Assembly (NCBI RefSeq): GCF_037325665.1
Contig: NC_090253.1
Location: 37,953,222-38,017,221, forward strand
Length of the DNA: 64,000 nucleotides
Direction of reading: 5' to 3'
Origin: Littorina saxatilis
Taxonomy: Eukaryota; Mollusca; Gastropoda; Littorinimorpha; Littorinidae
Shown: positions 43,601-54,503 of the stretch, one piece after another
Layout: each line of letters starts with the position of its first letter
Numbering within the stretch: the stretch's first letter is position 1
Made by a program: the position numbers and the translations under genes
Notes under the pieces: model-generated
What the model was told of the DNA's origin: nothing
The model's input: the letters and a program-made list of their open reading frames with translations, nothing else
The model's database searches: none

Positions 43601-46600
43601 TATGAAGGTACTTCTTCTTCTGTGTTCGTGAGTTTTGACCCCCATGCTTGGTCATGCTGTTTACAAACATTGCAGAGATTACAATGTAACACTAACATGA
43701 ACATATGTTTGCCTTATTTACACCAGAAATGTTGAGTTTCATGAGTGATACCATGGACAATACACACAACAAAATCCGGTAAAAAGATATCTACATCAAG
43801 GAAAGAGGTTGGGGATAACTTTTTTAAGCTAAGGGGACAAAAAGACGAAAGAGAAATGGAAAACAAAACTTACTCTGATGTGAGCAACGACATCTGAAAA
43901 AAGATGGCGTTTCTGTCGAGAGGTGCTGCGGCGTGATCGCAGAAGTCTGTACAACTGGATTGAGCGGAGACGCTTTAACCCATTGTCGCGATACTCCTGT
44001 AGTCGACTAATCTGACTTCTTAGCTCATGTTCGTCTGTAAAGAAAACAAAACTTGACTAAATGTAAAAAGAACAACCACTCAGGATTTTTCAACATTCAC
44101 ATTTTTTTGTGGTTGTGTAGGAACTGTATTGCGTAAGATAGATCAAAAACCGCTGGGTGAAAGAATAATGTGTACAAAATGTACAATCTTGTCCATAATG
44201 GTTAAACTTCAATGAGAGCACAGAACAAATGCAAAATAAGGAATGAAATTTACATATTTTTCTTTAAAACTGTCGTTACAAAGGACCAAAACATAAATAT
44301 GAGACACACACTGTGCACAAAAACATACTGCACCCACACACACATAAATAACCACACACACACACCCACACACACCATAAATAGAGCTTACACTGAATAC
44401 CCTCATGGAGTTTGTCATTGTCTAGAGGTGTCATGAGAGTCGTGAAAACCCTGAGGTCTGAAATCTGCTGCCTGACGTCACGATCCATTCCATAATGATG
44501 GAAACCTGGACGGAAAGACAAGCAATGAAAAAACCACTCAGGCACAGACACGCGCACACAAACACAGGGAGATTCACGATCAGACACACGCTGGGAGTAA
44601 TCAATCTGAAGATTTTCAATAAGAAACTGATGCAAACCAAGTCCTATGACCAAAGAAATATCTTAAAATCCTCATAAACCATGTAGCAGCTCTTAGACAA
44701 CTTTTCATTTGAGTCTAAAATTGTCATCATTATCTTCGGGAGAAATTTGGAAAAGGATGCCTATTAAAAATCAATTAAAATAAGAAGCACATAACTTACG
44801 CATTAATTTCTGCAGGTTGATCAGGCCGTAATCTTTGACAATTCTGTGAATACAAGAACATTCTTGTTAAAGAGGAAAGAATGATTACAACCATAAAAAG
44901 AGAAAGGCTAAAGACATAATAGTTTACTTGTGTACTGCTCATACAGAAAAATAAGGGACACCACACCAAAAAAATAAAATAAAAAAACCCACACACACAA
45001 ATAATCAAACCCCAATCAATTCTTCTAAAACAAACAATGCCAACACTGATTTGCCACAGCATCACACTCAAACACTGAAATAACAGAGATTCATGACAAT
45101 ATTAGTACAGTATTAAACAAATGTGTCATATTGCACTTGTGCAAAATTCAAAAGAAAACTGAGAAATGAAACAAAGAAGGAGAAGGATGTTCACCAGAAT
45201 TCAGGCTACAGAGCATGTAGAAAACACCATACAATGTACATGCTTTCAGTTTTTACCTCTTTATTCGATGTCTCTCTTTCAGTCGATACCGATAACTGTG
45301 CAGCAGGGCCATCTTCAAATCTAAAATGAGAAAAACTTGACATCACTGAATTTATCCTGTACTGTGCACACAAAAAGATGAAAGTCACCCCAAAAATCTG
45401 CATGTCAGAGGCTTTTTCTTCCTCTTTCACACTTTAAGAAGCAGTTCTTAACGGTAGGTACCAGGAAGAATAATGAACAGCAGTCTTTCACAAATTTCCC
45501 ACATTTTGTAAAAACTGTCCCGTCTTGAGCATGAAATACTTTAGAAATTATCTTTGTTACAGGCCCAGAAAAAAAAGCAATAAAAAATGAATGTAATGCC
45601 ATCTGAAAGATTTCAAACTTGAAAAAAAGAAAAGAAAATCAACACTTACCGTAAACAAAACAAAATTAAAAATGACCAATATATAACACACACACACACA
45701 CTCAAACTTACAAACACACACACACACTCACCCTCACACTAAAACACACAGGCACGCACGAGCACACACACACACACACACACACACAAACACTCTCTCT
45801 CTCTAGTGTCTCTCTCTTTCTTTCTCACCATCCATTATTTCAACATCCTCTTCATCATCTTCCCCTCTGTCCTCGGGCTCAAAGGTAAGGTTGCAAACAT
45901 CCATCTCAGCAAAGTTGTTGTACTGCACTGTAAAGTCTCCGCGAGCGGCAGAGTAACCCGCCATCTCCAAACACAATGGAGACCCCTCTGGAGGCCTTGG
46001 GGGATCCTCCGACACTTTAGAAACAAACAAACAAACAAAAATCGTGAAAATGTAGAAGCAATTAAAGTGCAATTACAGATAGACACACTCACAATTGCAA
46101 ACAAAGACAGACACATACAGACGCATTTACACACTGATGCACAAGCACTCGCATATATATGCAGACAGGCACACACACAAAAATAGTCAGACTAAGATAA
46201 AGACAAAGACTGTGCTCTGTACAAAGTAGGAAATTTTTCCTGCGTTAATTTTTCATTTTTACACTTACTACAGCTGATGGGGTCTATGTCGACCAAAAGA
46301 GTGGGATTCCCTGTAGGTGGAGTTCCTGGAGAGGGATTCCCTGTATACAGGGAATACCACAGGATTTAGTTCCTGTAGCGTGTCGCTGATATCGCTGAAA
46401 GTCACGTGATGCTTGGCGACATCGGTAGAATTTGATGTTTTTCAATCTTTTTTGATATTTCTTAGAAATTAGAGTATGGTTTGCAAGTTTGATTGAAAAA
46501 CTCCACCCTGTGGGATTCCCTGTATTCAGGGAATCCCCCTCCAGGAACTCCACCTACAGGGAATCCCACTCTTTTGGTGGACATAGACCCCATCAGCCTT

Positions 46601-47328
46601 ACTACATGGTACAGTACTGTATTGTATGTCAGTTATGACATCAACTCAATATAAAAAAATTCTCACTGTACACAGAAATTTGCCAGGCTGTTATATTTTG
46701 GTATGTGTTGAAAGATGCTCTTACCCACAGGAGCTTGTATCCAACCACCAGTCGATAATTATTTACTCCTCCATGCTTATTATTTACTGCTGCATGCTTA
46801 CCCTTACTACTACTACTTATTAGTAAATAGTAGTAGGAGACTGTATGGAATAAGGAGTAAATATATGGAGTAAGGAGTAAATAATGATCGACCGGCGATT
46901 GGATACAAGCTCCTGTGCTCTTACCCCATGTAAAAGCCTGGAAACATCTGTGTCGACTCACATGATGGGTTACATGAGAAAGATTCTGCACCTATTAAAG
47001 ATAGACCTATTCTAGTACTCAACAAAATAATGGTTCTCAACACACCCTGGCTGTAACTGCCATTGTCGCTATCACAGTTCAAGAACTAACACCACATGGA
47101 CACAAAATATTCACTTCTGTACAGACAAGCTCCCTCTTCATCCCTCAGTACATTCCTCACTGTTTACATGAACACAAATAAGGCAACTTACATTTGAACA
47201 CAACTGGTGAAGGGAAAATGTCAGGTTCATACTCAGGGAACGCTGAAAAAAAGAAGAAGGAAATTTGAAAGTTGCATGCTCAAGCATAGAAAAATATACT
47301 GACAGGAACTGTGACAAACATCCTGACA

Positions 47329-47384
<56 letters not shown>

Positions 47385-50300
47385 TTTAACAAATTTACAG
47401 AAGGTACTGCAAGGAGCAGAAGATCAAATTATAAAACAAAATTCTTTCAAACATTAGAAAAAGAAAAGGAACCACATTAACATTTTATATCAAGTGTTGT
47501 TCTTTTTTATATTCTAATATTCAGCATAGGTTGTTTTTACATTTTGGGCAAGACTTCTTCTTTCACCCGAGAAACTTTGTGAACTCTGAAATGTCTGCCT
47601 CACCCTGGAGATAAGGGGGACATTTTGTGACCTTCTTCTGGTTAAACTCAGTAGAGATCAGAAGAAAAGAACAGAAGAGAAAGGAAGAAAAAAAAGGACA
47701 ACTTACCTGGCAGCTGTCCCTCTGGGCAGTTTATGTAGCATTTGTTGTAGTGACGTTCACATTCAGATGGCGATTTGTTCTGCAGCTGTGCCGATACATC
47801 GGGCCTGAAAAACGCAACGGCACATGAGTTTGGTTTACATTTTGTTTAAAGGAATACTCTCCAGTAAATGAAGGAATTAAAACCATTCCACCAATGAAAA
47901 GTCATGATGAAGGAATGTTAACTGTCCTTCATCAGTATATTTTATTTTCCTTTATTTTGATATGAGACTAAGAAAGGTAGGTATTAGAAAATTCAATTTT
48001 TGACAAAATAAGACTTTTTTTCAGAAGTACATCGACCCAAGTAATGGTCTTCATAGCAAACAGGCAAACAAGTATGAGAGGAATGAGATAAATGACAGAA
48101 TTATTTGTTTGTCTGTTCACTATAAAGACAATTTGGTTGATGGACTTGTGAATGCCTTGTTTTTTTATTCTGGGTAAGTTTTTGAACATTAGCAGTCCAT
48201 CTATTTTGGGATTTATTTCTATATTTCTGAACAAGACAAGGACAAATTCAGACATGTACCCTCCTCTTCTCCTTCAGCACCCAACCTCTAATGTCAGTTG
48301 TCTCCCTCTGCCAAACTTACCAGTTTCCATAACCAAAGTTTTCCACTGATTCCAACAGTTTCATCTCATCCTCAGCTGTCCAGTGATTTTCATACAGAGG
48401 GAAGTCATATTTCTGTGAAAATAAAACATGTAAGGTTAGTGTAATCTGGACTTCCATCTCATACTTGGTTTTCACATAGAATGTAATCATTGTATGGAAA
48501 GCGAACTGGGAAAACATCACAGGAAACAGGGCACATTTTTAACTAGAAGATATGCACAGTGTTACAAACTGACATGCAATGTGAGGCCTCAAGGATGAAA
48601 GAACACGTACTCCTGTTGTCCCTTTGCCTATTCCTTGGACCAAAATGAACCTGTCACGAAAGACCACCTGCAATGTAGGGACACTTTCGGTGGTACCAAG
48701 GGTGTCCTTTCATCGCAGGTACCACTGTAAGCAATCTTCTTCTTCTGCGTTCGTGGGCTGAAACTCCCAAGTACACTCGTGTTTTTTGCACGAGTGGAAT
48801 TTTACGTGTATGACCGTTTTTTACCCCGCCATTTAGGCAGCCATACGCCGTTTTCGGAGGAAGCATGCTGGGTATTTTCGTGTTTCTATAACCCACCGAA
48901 CTCTGACATGGATTACAGGATTTTTTTGTGCGCACTTGGTCTTGTGCTTGCGTGTACACGTGTGTACACACGGGAGTGTTCGGACACCGGGGAGAGTCTG
49001 CACACAAAGTTGACTCTGAGAAATAAATCTCTCGCCGACGAACTCACGCTGACAGCGGCCAACTGGATACAAATTCAGCGCGCTACCGACTGAGCTACAT
49101 CCCCGCCCACTGTAAGCAATCAGCTCTCCCTGTTTAGGAGCACTATACAGAGGATGGACCCCCCCCCCCCCCCTCTTATTTGACCCCCATCCCCTTCTGA
49201 TTAACGACATCTCTCCTTTTAAAGACCCCGCTTTCACAGATAATCTGCTCACAACCTCTGTAAACCTACCCCCATCTTATGACACGTACCCTCCGTTTCA
49301 ACACCAGATTTTCTGTTCACAACCTCTGTAAACCTACCCCTATCTTATGACACGTACCCTCCGTTTCAACACCAGATTTTCTGTTCACAACCTCTGTAAA
49401 CCTACCCCCATCTTATGACACGTACCCTCCGTTTCAACACCAGATTTTCTGTTCACAACCTCTGTAAACCTACCCCCATCTTATGACACGTACCCTCCGT
49501 TTCAACACCAGATTTTCTGTTCACAACCTCTGTAAACCTACCCCCATCTTATGACACGTACCCTCCGTTTCAACACCAGATTTTCTGTTCACAACCTCTG
49601 TAAACCTACCCTCATCTTATGACACGTACCCTCCGTTTCAACACCAGATTTTCTGTTCACAACCTCTGTAAACCTACCCCCATCTTATGACACGTACCCT
49701 CCGTTTCAACACCAGATTTTCTGTTCACAACCTCTGTAAACCTACCCCCATCTTATGACACGTACCCTCCGTTTCAACACCAGATTTTCTGCTCACAACC
49801 TCTGTAAACCTACCCCCATCTTATGACACGTACCCTCCGTTTCAACACCAGATTTTCTGCTCACAACCTCTGTAAACCTACCCCCATCTTATGACACGTA
49901 CCCTCCGTTTCAACACCAGATTTTCCGAGGTCTTAAAAGGAGGAATCCACTGTACTAAGGCCAAAAAAACAAAAACAAAATAGGTGTGGTTAAAGTTAAC
50001 ATAGCCAAAAAAAATAGGGTAGGAAAGTTGGCAATCACTTTTTTTTTTAAACTTTTTTTTCTAATGTGTACAAATTAAACCTACTTGACAGGGAAATAAG
50101 TGTGCGACTCGAGCGCTGTCGCTTTCATTGCGTTTTCTGCACTAGTTTTTTGTTTGTTGTTGTTGTGACAAATGTAATAAAAAGCTACAGGGTCGGCCCC
50201 TAAAAATAGGGTAGGTCGGGTTACCGTAACCGCACCTTTTTTTTAATTTTTTAGGCCTAATGCAGGGATGTTGCCACACATTCATACCTATAGGACAAAT

Positions 50301-51109
50301 GTCCTGAGCTCTTCGGCTTCAATAGGACATTTGACTGCTTTCAGACATTTTAATAGGACATTATAAATTGGTGCAAAACACAAAATCATGTGCTCACACA
50401 TATCAGTATATGCACCAACATTGTGTGCGTATATTGTTTTATTACTTTTGTTTCAATCAGGACACACACAAAAAAGAAACCAACAAACAAAAAAGCAACC
50501 AAAATCTTCAGCACTCTTACTTTCATTGGCCCACAAACTGCATGATTTCCTGACAGAGCTTTTTCTTGACATATTCGACAAAACACTATACTTTTTTTTT
50601 ACATTTAGTCAAGTTTTGACTAAATGTTTTAACGTAGAGGGGGGAATCGAGACGAGGGTCGTGGTGTATGTGCGTGTGTGTGTGTGTGTGTGTGTGTCTG
50701 TCTGTGTGTGTGTGTAGAGCGATTCAGACTAAACTACTGGACCGATCTTTATGAAATTTGACATGAGAGTTCCTGGGTATGAAATCCCCGAACGTTTTTT
50801 TTCATTTTTTTGATAAATGTCTTTGATGACGTCATATCCGGCTTTTCGTGAAAGTTGAGGCGGCACTGTCACGCCCTCATTTTTCAACCAAATTACAGTA
50901 AAACCTGTCTCTAACGGACACCCTTGGGGAATGGTAATAGTGTCCCTATTAGACAGGTGTCCCTTCTTCACAGGTGGAGGGGCCGGGGCAATATTTTACA
51001 AAGAGCACGTAAAATGAACAAGACACTTTTTGTCAGTCCTGTAGTATGTATTTATTGGATTGAACATGAGACTCACTGAAAATGTGAGTAAACAAATGAT
51101 ACATGTAGC

Positions 51110-51141
<32 letters not shown>

Positions 51142-53761
51142 TCCCCCCCCCCCCCCCCCACCTACCCCGTTCCCTACACACACTGTGCATTCAAACTCAC
51201 GCAAGTCGGACGTCACAAAGCTAAAAATAGCTGACTTCATCAGTCATTCAACGGGAAATTCCGCTGTGTGTCTCGACCAAAATTGGGTCAGCTCTTGTTT
51301 CATTCAGTTTTTCTAGTCTCAGCATAAATGCATGGAACAGAAATTTGGCTGTGTTAACTATTGTTTCCTTCGAACGATTGCTTACAAAGAGAGAGAGATC
51401 GAGAGAGAGATTAGTAGGAGGGGGGAAGGGGGGAGTCACGAGTGGTAAATGATAAATGGTTGCCATACCACTCCCATACCACGTTGTTCAGGTCTTCATA
51501 TTGCGTTTTCCGACGTTTCACAGTTTTTTGGTCGATTCGCGCACCTGACTCCCACTCCTTCATCACGTCTTCTTTTTCCGATTTGATCCTCGCGATCTGT
51601 GTTTTACCACATCCCATCTCCTTCGCCACATCTCGGCATGATTGGCCGCTATCTAGTTTTTTCAAGGCAGCGACACGCTGCTCTAAAGTCAACGCTTTTC
51701 TTTTTCCTGCTGGAGCCGGAGATTCCATTTTCAAACACAGTAGTCTACTGTTGCTTTTGGTTGTGACTGTATCCACAATGCGGAAAAGCGAAAGTGAGCG
51801 AAGCGAAAGTGAGTGAGCGAAAGTGGGTCTCCATCTAAACAAGCCACTGATTGGTCAGAAAAGGGACAGGACAACCAATCAACAACCATTTGTGCTACGG
51901 CTACGGCTGCCGAGCACTGACTGCATAACAGTCGAGTTTTCGAAGTTGCGTTTTTATGTACGTTGTGTCCGTTTGTGACAGTGTTTACACTTCCTACGGT
52001 CCGAAAAATCGTGTCCGCGTCCGTAAGTGGCAGGTGTCCGCCCGTTAAAGGTTAGTTATTGTTGAAATCGTGTTCGTGCCATGATAAACTGTCCGTATGT
52101 AGCAGGTGGCCGTTACAACAAGGGTCCGCTAGACTCAGGTTTTACTGTAGTTGAAATTTTGGTCAGGTAATGTTCGACGAAGCCCGGACTTCGGTATTGC
52201 ATTTCAGCGTGGTGGCTTAAAAATTAATTAATGACTTTGGTCATTAAAAATCTGAAAATTGTAAAAAAAATGTTTTTTATAAAACGATCCAAATTTACGT
52301 TTATCTTATTTTCCATCATTTGCTGATTCCAAAAACATAAAAAATATGTTATATTCGGATTAAAAACAAGCTCTGAAAATTAAATATATAAAAATTATTA
52401 TCAAAATTAAATTGTCCAAATCAATTTAAAAACACTTTCATCTTATTCCTTGTCGGTTCCTGATTCCAAAAACATATAGATATGATATGTTTGGATTAAA
52501 AACACGCTCAGAAAGTTAAAACGAAGAGAGGTACAGAAAAGCGTGCTATCCTTCCCAGCGCAACTACTACCCCGCTCTTCTTGTCAATTTCACTGCCTAT
52601 GCCGTGAGCGGTGGACTGATGATGCTACGAGTATACGGTCTTGCTGCGTTGCATTGCGTTCAGTTTCATTCTGTGAGTTCGACAGCTACTTGACTGAATA
52701 TTGTATTTTCGCCTTACGCGACTTGTTTTAAACTTTTTTTTCTAATGTGTACAAATTAAAACCTACTTGACAGGGAAATAAGTGTGCGACTCGAGAGCTT
52801 TCGCTTTCATTGCGTTTTCTGCACTCGTTTTTTGTTTGCTGTCAAATTCTAATCAACTAGTACTAAACAGGGTCAGCCATGAATAGTTAACCTTATTAAA
52901 AGACCGTTTGTGTGAATTTCCTGCTGTACTGGCACCATCTAGAACAAGTGACGAAACTTTAATTTCCGTGATTGTGGAGGTTTTAGCGGCGAAACTGCCA
53001 TTGGCCCCACTGTCATTTTCCAGAATGATGCTAGCCGTGTTTTCCCATGTTCTTGGCCCTAATGTAGCACCCGATGCCGTTGAAAAGCCAAACGTGTTCA
53101 GTTTTTTCTTTCTTAGGCAGGCTTTAGTTTTTTTCGGTGGCATATTTCAGTGCCGTGCGCTTCATCTCTAACCTAAAGCAAGTTAAAGCAGACACGAGCC
53201 TTGGTCAGTTAGAGTTGTCTCCCGTACTCCTAACTTTAGTGTGCTGTAGACGGGTGCATGTACGCAAACGGCTCATACCGCAAACGGTTCGTAAAACGCA
53301 AGATCTGCACTGCACAACTTCAGTGCACCTGTACGCGAGAGCGCTCGGTCGCTTTTTGAAGATTTTATCATGATAGGAAAATTGTCAAATAACGCGCTGT
53401 CCGAAGGAATAGAGTTCTTATCGGACATGGACCGCGCTCAGTTGAAAACGATAGGACATCTGACCGCCATGCGGCTATGTGAATCGGACATTTGAGCCTT
53501 TTAATCGGTCTATGTCCGATGTCCGACGCCTAACGACATCCCTGCTAATGAATCATTCAAATCAAATCAAGGGAGAGAAAAAAGACTCACAACGACAGTG
53601 TAAGAGTGGTTGTTCTGGTGCTGTTCAAACTCGGCCCCTCTTGCAAAACAGTGAAGGCAGAGATGCGTGCGGATGGGACACTGCGCACATCGTATGAAGG
53701 GAGCCATCAGGTGACTGCTGCATCCTGGGCACTGGGCTTCCGAGTCATCAAAATTCTCCAT
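40654..53761 (-). CDS. TADA2A: Transcriptional adaptor ADA2A (TADA2A)
   Basis: TADA2A is a nuclear subunit of the ATAC acetyltransferase complex that supports GCN5/PCAF on chromatin. Exons, in transcript order: 53761-53591, 48412-48321, 47804-47707, 47242-47192, 46014-45829, 45320-45257, 44843-44800, 44505-44392, 44034-43874, 43448-43364, 41782-41709, 40842-40654. The total is 1329 nt, 442 codons plus stop; human TADA2A has 443. The first coding exon is the ZZ zinc finger (CPGC, CAQC, CLHC, then paired histidines), the next two the SANT domain (HWTAEDEMKLLESVENFGYGNW). The middle has RLKERHR and YGLINLQKLM, and the last exon is the SWIRM domain (GLRLAQARTLIKIDVNKTRK). A 3' splice site at 53781 shows a non-coding first exon further right. 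The 5.2-kb intron between ZZ and SANT is filled with nested transposons. Confidence 0.95.
40886..41133. mobile_element. CAGTGGAACCCCCC-type MITE with threefold internal unit
   Basis: TA-flanked, ends CAGTGGAACCCCCC and GGGGTTCCACT. The interior unit (AAAATGGGGGTAATTTTACA, AAAGTCTGAGAAAACAAG) is present about three times. Confidence 0.85.
41580..41652. repeat. (CA)n/(CCCA)n microsatellite
   Basis: Mixed ACAC and CCCACCCA repeat in a TADA2A intron. Confidence 0.9.
41938..42316 (-). mobile_element. tRNA-derived SINE, full length
   Basis: Common SINE in reverse orientation, head at the high end (GATGTAGCTCAGTCGGTAGC), tail TTCTTCTTCTTCTTCT at the low end. Directly followed by another SINE at 42330. 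Confidence 0.9.
42330..42660 (-). mobile_element. Diverged SINE with GGCGTAATGGCCTGGTGG head
   Basis: Older relative of the GGGCGCAGTGG-headed SINE. It shares the TCGAAC/GGAGGCCGGCATC and AGGTCAACTTATGTGCAGAC blocks. Confidence 0.75.
42745..43106 (-). repeat. Common molluscan dispersed repeat (SINE-like)
   Basis: On the minus strand it starts at the CCGCGGGTTAGGGGGAAGAA block, continues GTCGTAAGAGGCGACTAACG and ends near GGTGTTTAACGTCG. I recognise this combination as a very common dispersed sequence in mollusc genomes, but its class is not clear to me. Confidence 0.6.
45690..45790. repeat. (CA)n microsatellite
   Basis: Imperfect CA repeat just below the TADA2A exon 45829-46014; a (CT)n tract follows. 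Confidence 0.85.
46273..46597. mobile_element. Inverted-repeat element with 9-bp target duplication
   Basis: Inverted arms of about 83 bp (GCTGATGGGGTCTATGTC inward, three mismatches) flanked by perfect CTTACTACA at 46264-46272 and 46598-46606. Long arms plus a 9-bp duplication suggest a Mutator-like (MULE) MITE. Confidence 0.9.
46727..46916. mobile_element. 190-bp foldback element with 10-bp target duplication
   Basis: Arms ACAGGAGCTTGTATCCAA and inverse, flanked by identical GCTCTTACCC at 46717-46726 and 46917-46926. The centre has TAGTAGTA and GGAGTAAATA words. MULE-like by size of duplication. Confidence 0.88.
47331..47383. repeat. (CA)n microsatellite
   Basis: About 26 CA units in a TADA2A intron. 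Confidence 0.95.
48737..49108 (-). mobile_element. tRNA-derived SINE with 13-bp target duplication
   Basis: Full common SINE in reverse orientation flanked by identical ACTGTAAGCAATC at 48724-48736 and 49109-49121. Confidence 0.92.
49150..49952. mobile_element. CAGTGGAACCCCCC-type MITE with tenfold internal array
   Basis: Right end GGAGGAATCCACTG before TA; the left end contains a C15 run (49159-49173). The interior is a regular tandem array at 49240-49925: a 68-bp unit repeated ten times (TAAACCTACCCCCATCTTAT at 49261, 49329, 49397, 49465 and so on to 49873). The units differ by only one or two bases. The same unit appears once in the copy at 4993 and about three times at 40886. Confidence 0.9.
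49957..50256. mobile_element. A/T-rich MITE (AAAGGTGTGGTTA ends)
   Basis: Starts AAGGCC-A-rich-ATAGGTGTGGTTA and ends with the inverse (TAACCGCACCTTTTTTTT then AGGCC). The interior holds a segment (TCTAATGTGTACAAATTAAA to GCGACTCGAG) repeated at 52739-52795. Confidence 0.65.
50896..52147 (-). mobile_element. Tigger/pogo element, deleted
   Basis: Ends CAGTAAAACCTGTCTCTAAC and inverted CAGTAAAACCTGAGTCTAGC, flanked by TA. The only coding remnant is the N-terminal DNA-binding part of a pogo transposase on the minus strand. The DDE catalytic part is missing. Confidence 0.9.
51411..51728 (-). pseudogene. CENP-B/Tigger-type DNA-binding N-terminus
   Basis: 105 codons. KRKALTLEQRVAALKKLDSG, CRDVAKEMGCGKTQIARI and KEWESGARIDQKTVKRRK form the first CENP-B helix-turn-helix and the start of the second, as in Tigger transposases. 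The frame then ends in unrelated sequence. It may once have been a first exon. Confidence 0.85.
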
Positions 53762-54503
53762 AGCCACTGGTCTCACGTAACTATAACAAAGAAAGATTGT
53801 ATATATTTGTACATTTATTTCACTGTTCTCATGATCGAGATCAGTGCAGTATCGATTAACTGATGCTGAGATCGACTGATGACTCGATTGGTCCGTATAG
53901 CTGTCATTATATGGGTGCCCTGCATGAAATGCTAGTTTTACTCAATGTTGGCTTGAAATGCTAATTTTAGTAATTTATCTAAAAAAAATGCACACAAAAG
54001 AAAACAGATGCATTATAATTTATAAAGCACAGTCTGCATGTGCAAACAACGTTAATTGTTAAGGATCAAATGAACAAACTCAACAGACACTTGAAATCAT
54101 CATGGTGGTTGTATCAAACTACAGAAAAATGAAAGCTGAGGTTCCGTAGAGGACGAGGTTACCAAAATGAAGAAATTTGATCCGAGCGCCCGCCACGGTC
54201 AACTCGCAGGTTGAAACGCAAAGGTGGAAAAGTGAAAGTGCAAAGGATCATACCATTTAAGAAACCAACACATTTAAGAATAGTTGAAAAAACTTGTTGT
54301 GTTTGAAACATATTGACTGTAACCACAGTAACTACATGTGTTGTAGTATATTTCAGATGTTTTGTACATTTTTTGTGCATAATTTATTAATTTTCAAAAA
54401 CACATTTATCATTACGCCTTATCCTTAGCCTATCCTTATCACCATCTTGATTCAGTTAGATTGAGTCAGTCACATGATTAGGTTGTCACGTGAACAATCC
54501 AAG
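53762..54503. promoter_or_regulatory. Divergent TADA2A/P2X upstream region
   Basis: 742 bp between the start codons of TADA2A (minus) and the P2X gene (plus). An acceptor at 53781 shows that a non-coding TADA2A exon must lie to the right of it. A CACGTG E-box lies at 54487-54492, 12 bp before the P2X ATG. No repeat element is visible, in contrast to both sides, which fits a region kept free of insertions. Confidence 0.6.

Larger units (their letters stand above)
50598..52727 (+). repeat. Periwinkle-type dispersed repeat, split by a Tigger element
   Basis: Left part 50598-50895 (ACATTTAGTCAAGTTTTGAC, GAATCGAGACGAGGGTCG, TG repeat, TGACGTCATATCCGGC); right part 52148-52727 (TTCGACGAAGCCCGGACTTC to CGCCTTACGCGACTTGTTTT). 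I recall this sequence as abundant in Littorina, where it runs without interruption. It has no coding capacity. Confidence 0.7.
50263..53544 (-). mobile_element. hAT-like element, host of two nested insertions
   Basis: Short inverted ends CAGGGATGT (left 50263, right ending 53544), flanked by CTAATG on both sides (50257-50262 and 53545-53550). Related subterminal words TAGGACAT/TCGGACAT recur at both ends. An open frame on the minus strand (53143-52853) begins MPPKKTKACLRKKKLNTFGF, a style of start I associate with hAT-type proteins. I do not see a transposase core. The 6-bp duplication is shorter than the usual 8 of hAT, so the family is tentative. Confidence 0.55.

Noticed and set aside
49240-49925. 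Regular 68-bp array resembling a CRISPR
   Set aside because: There are no unique spacers, the units are contiguous, and the setting is a eukaryotic intron inside a MITE. It is a minisatellite.
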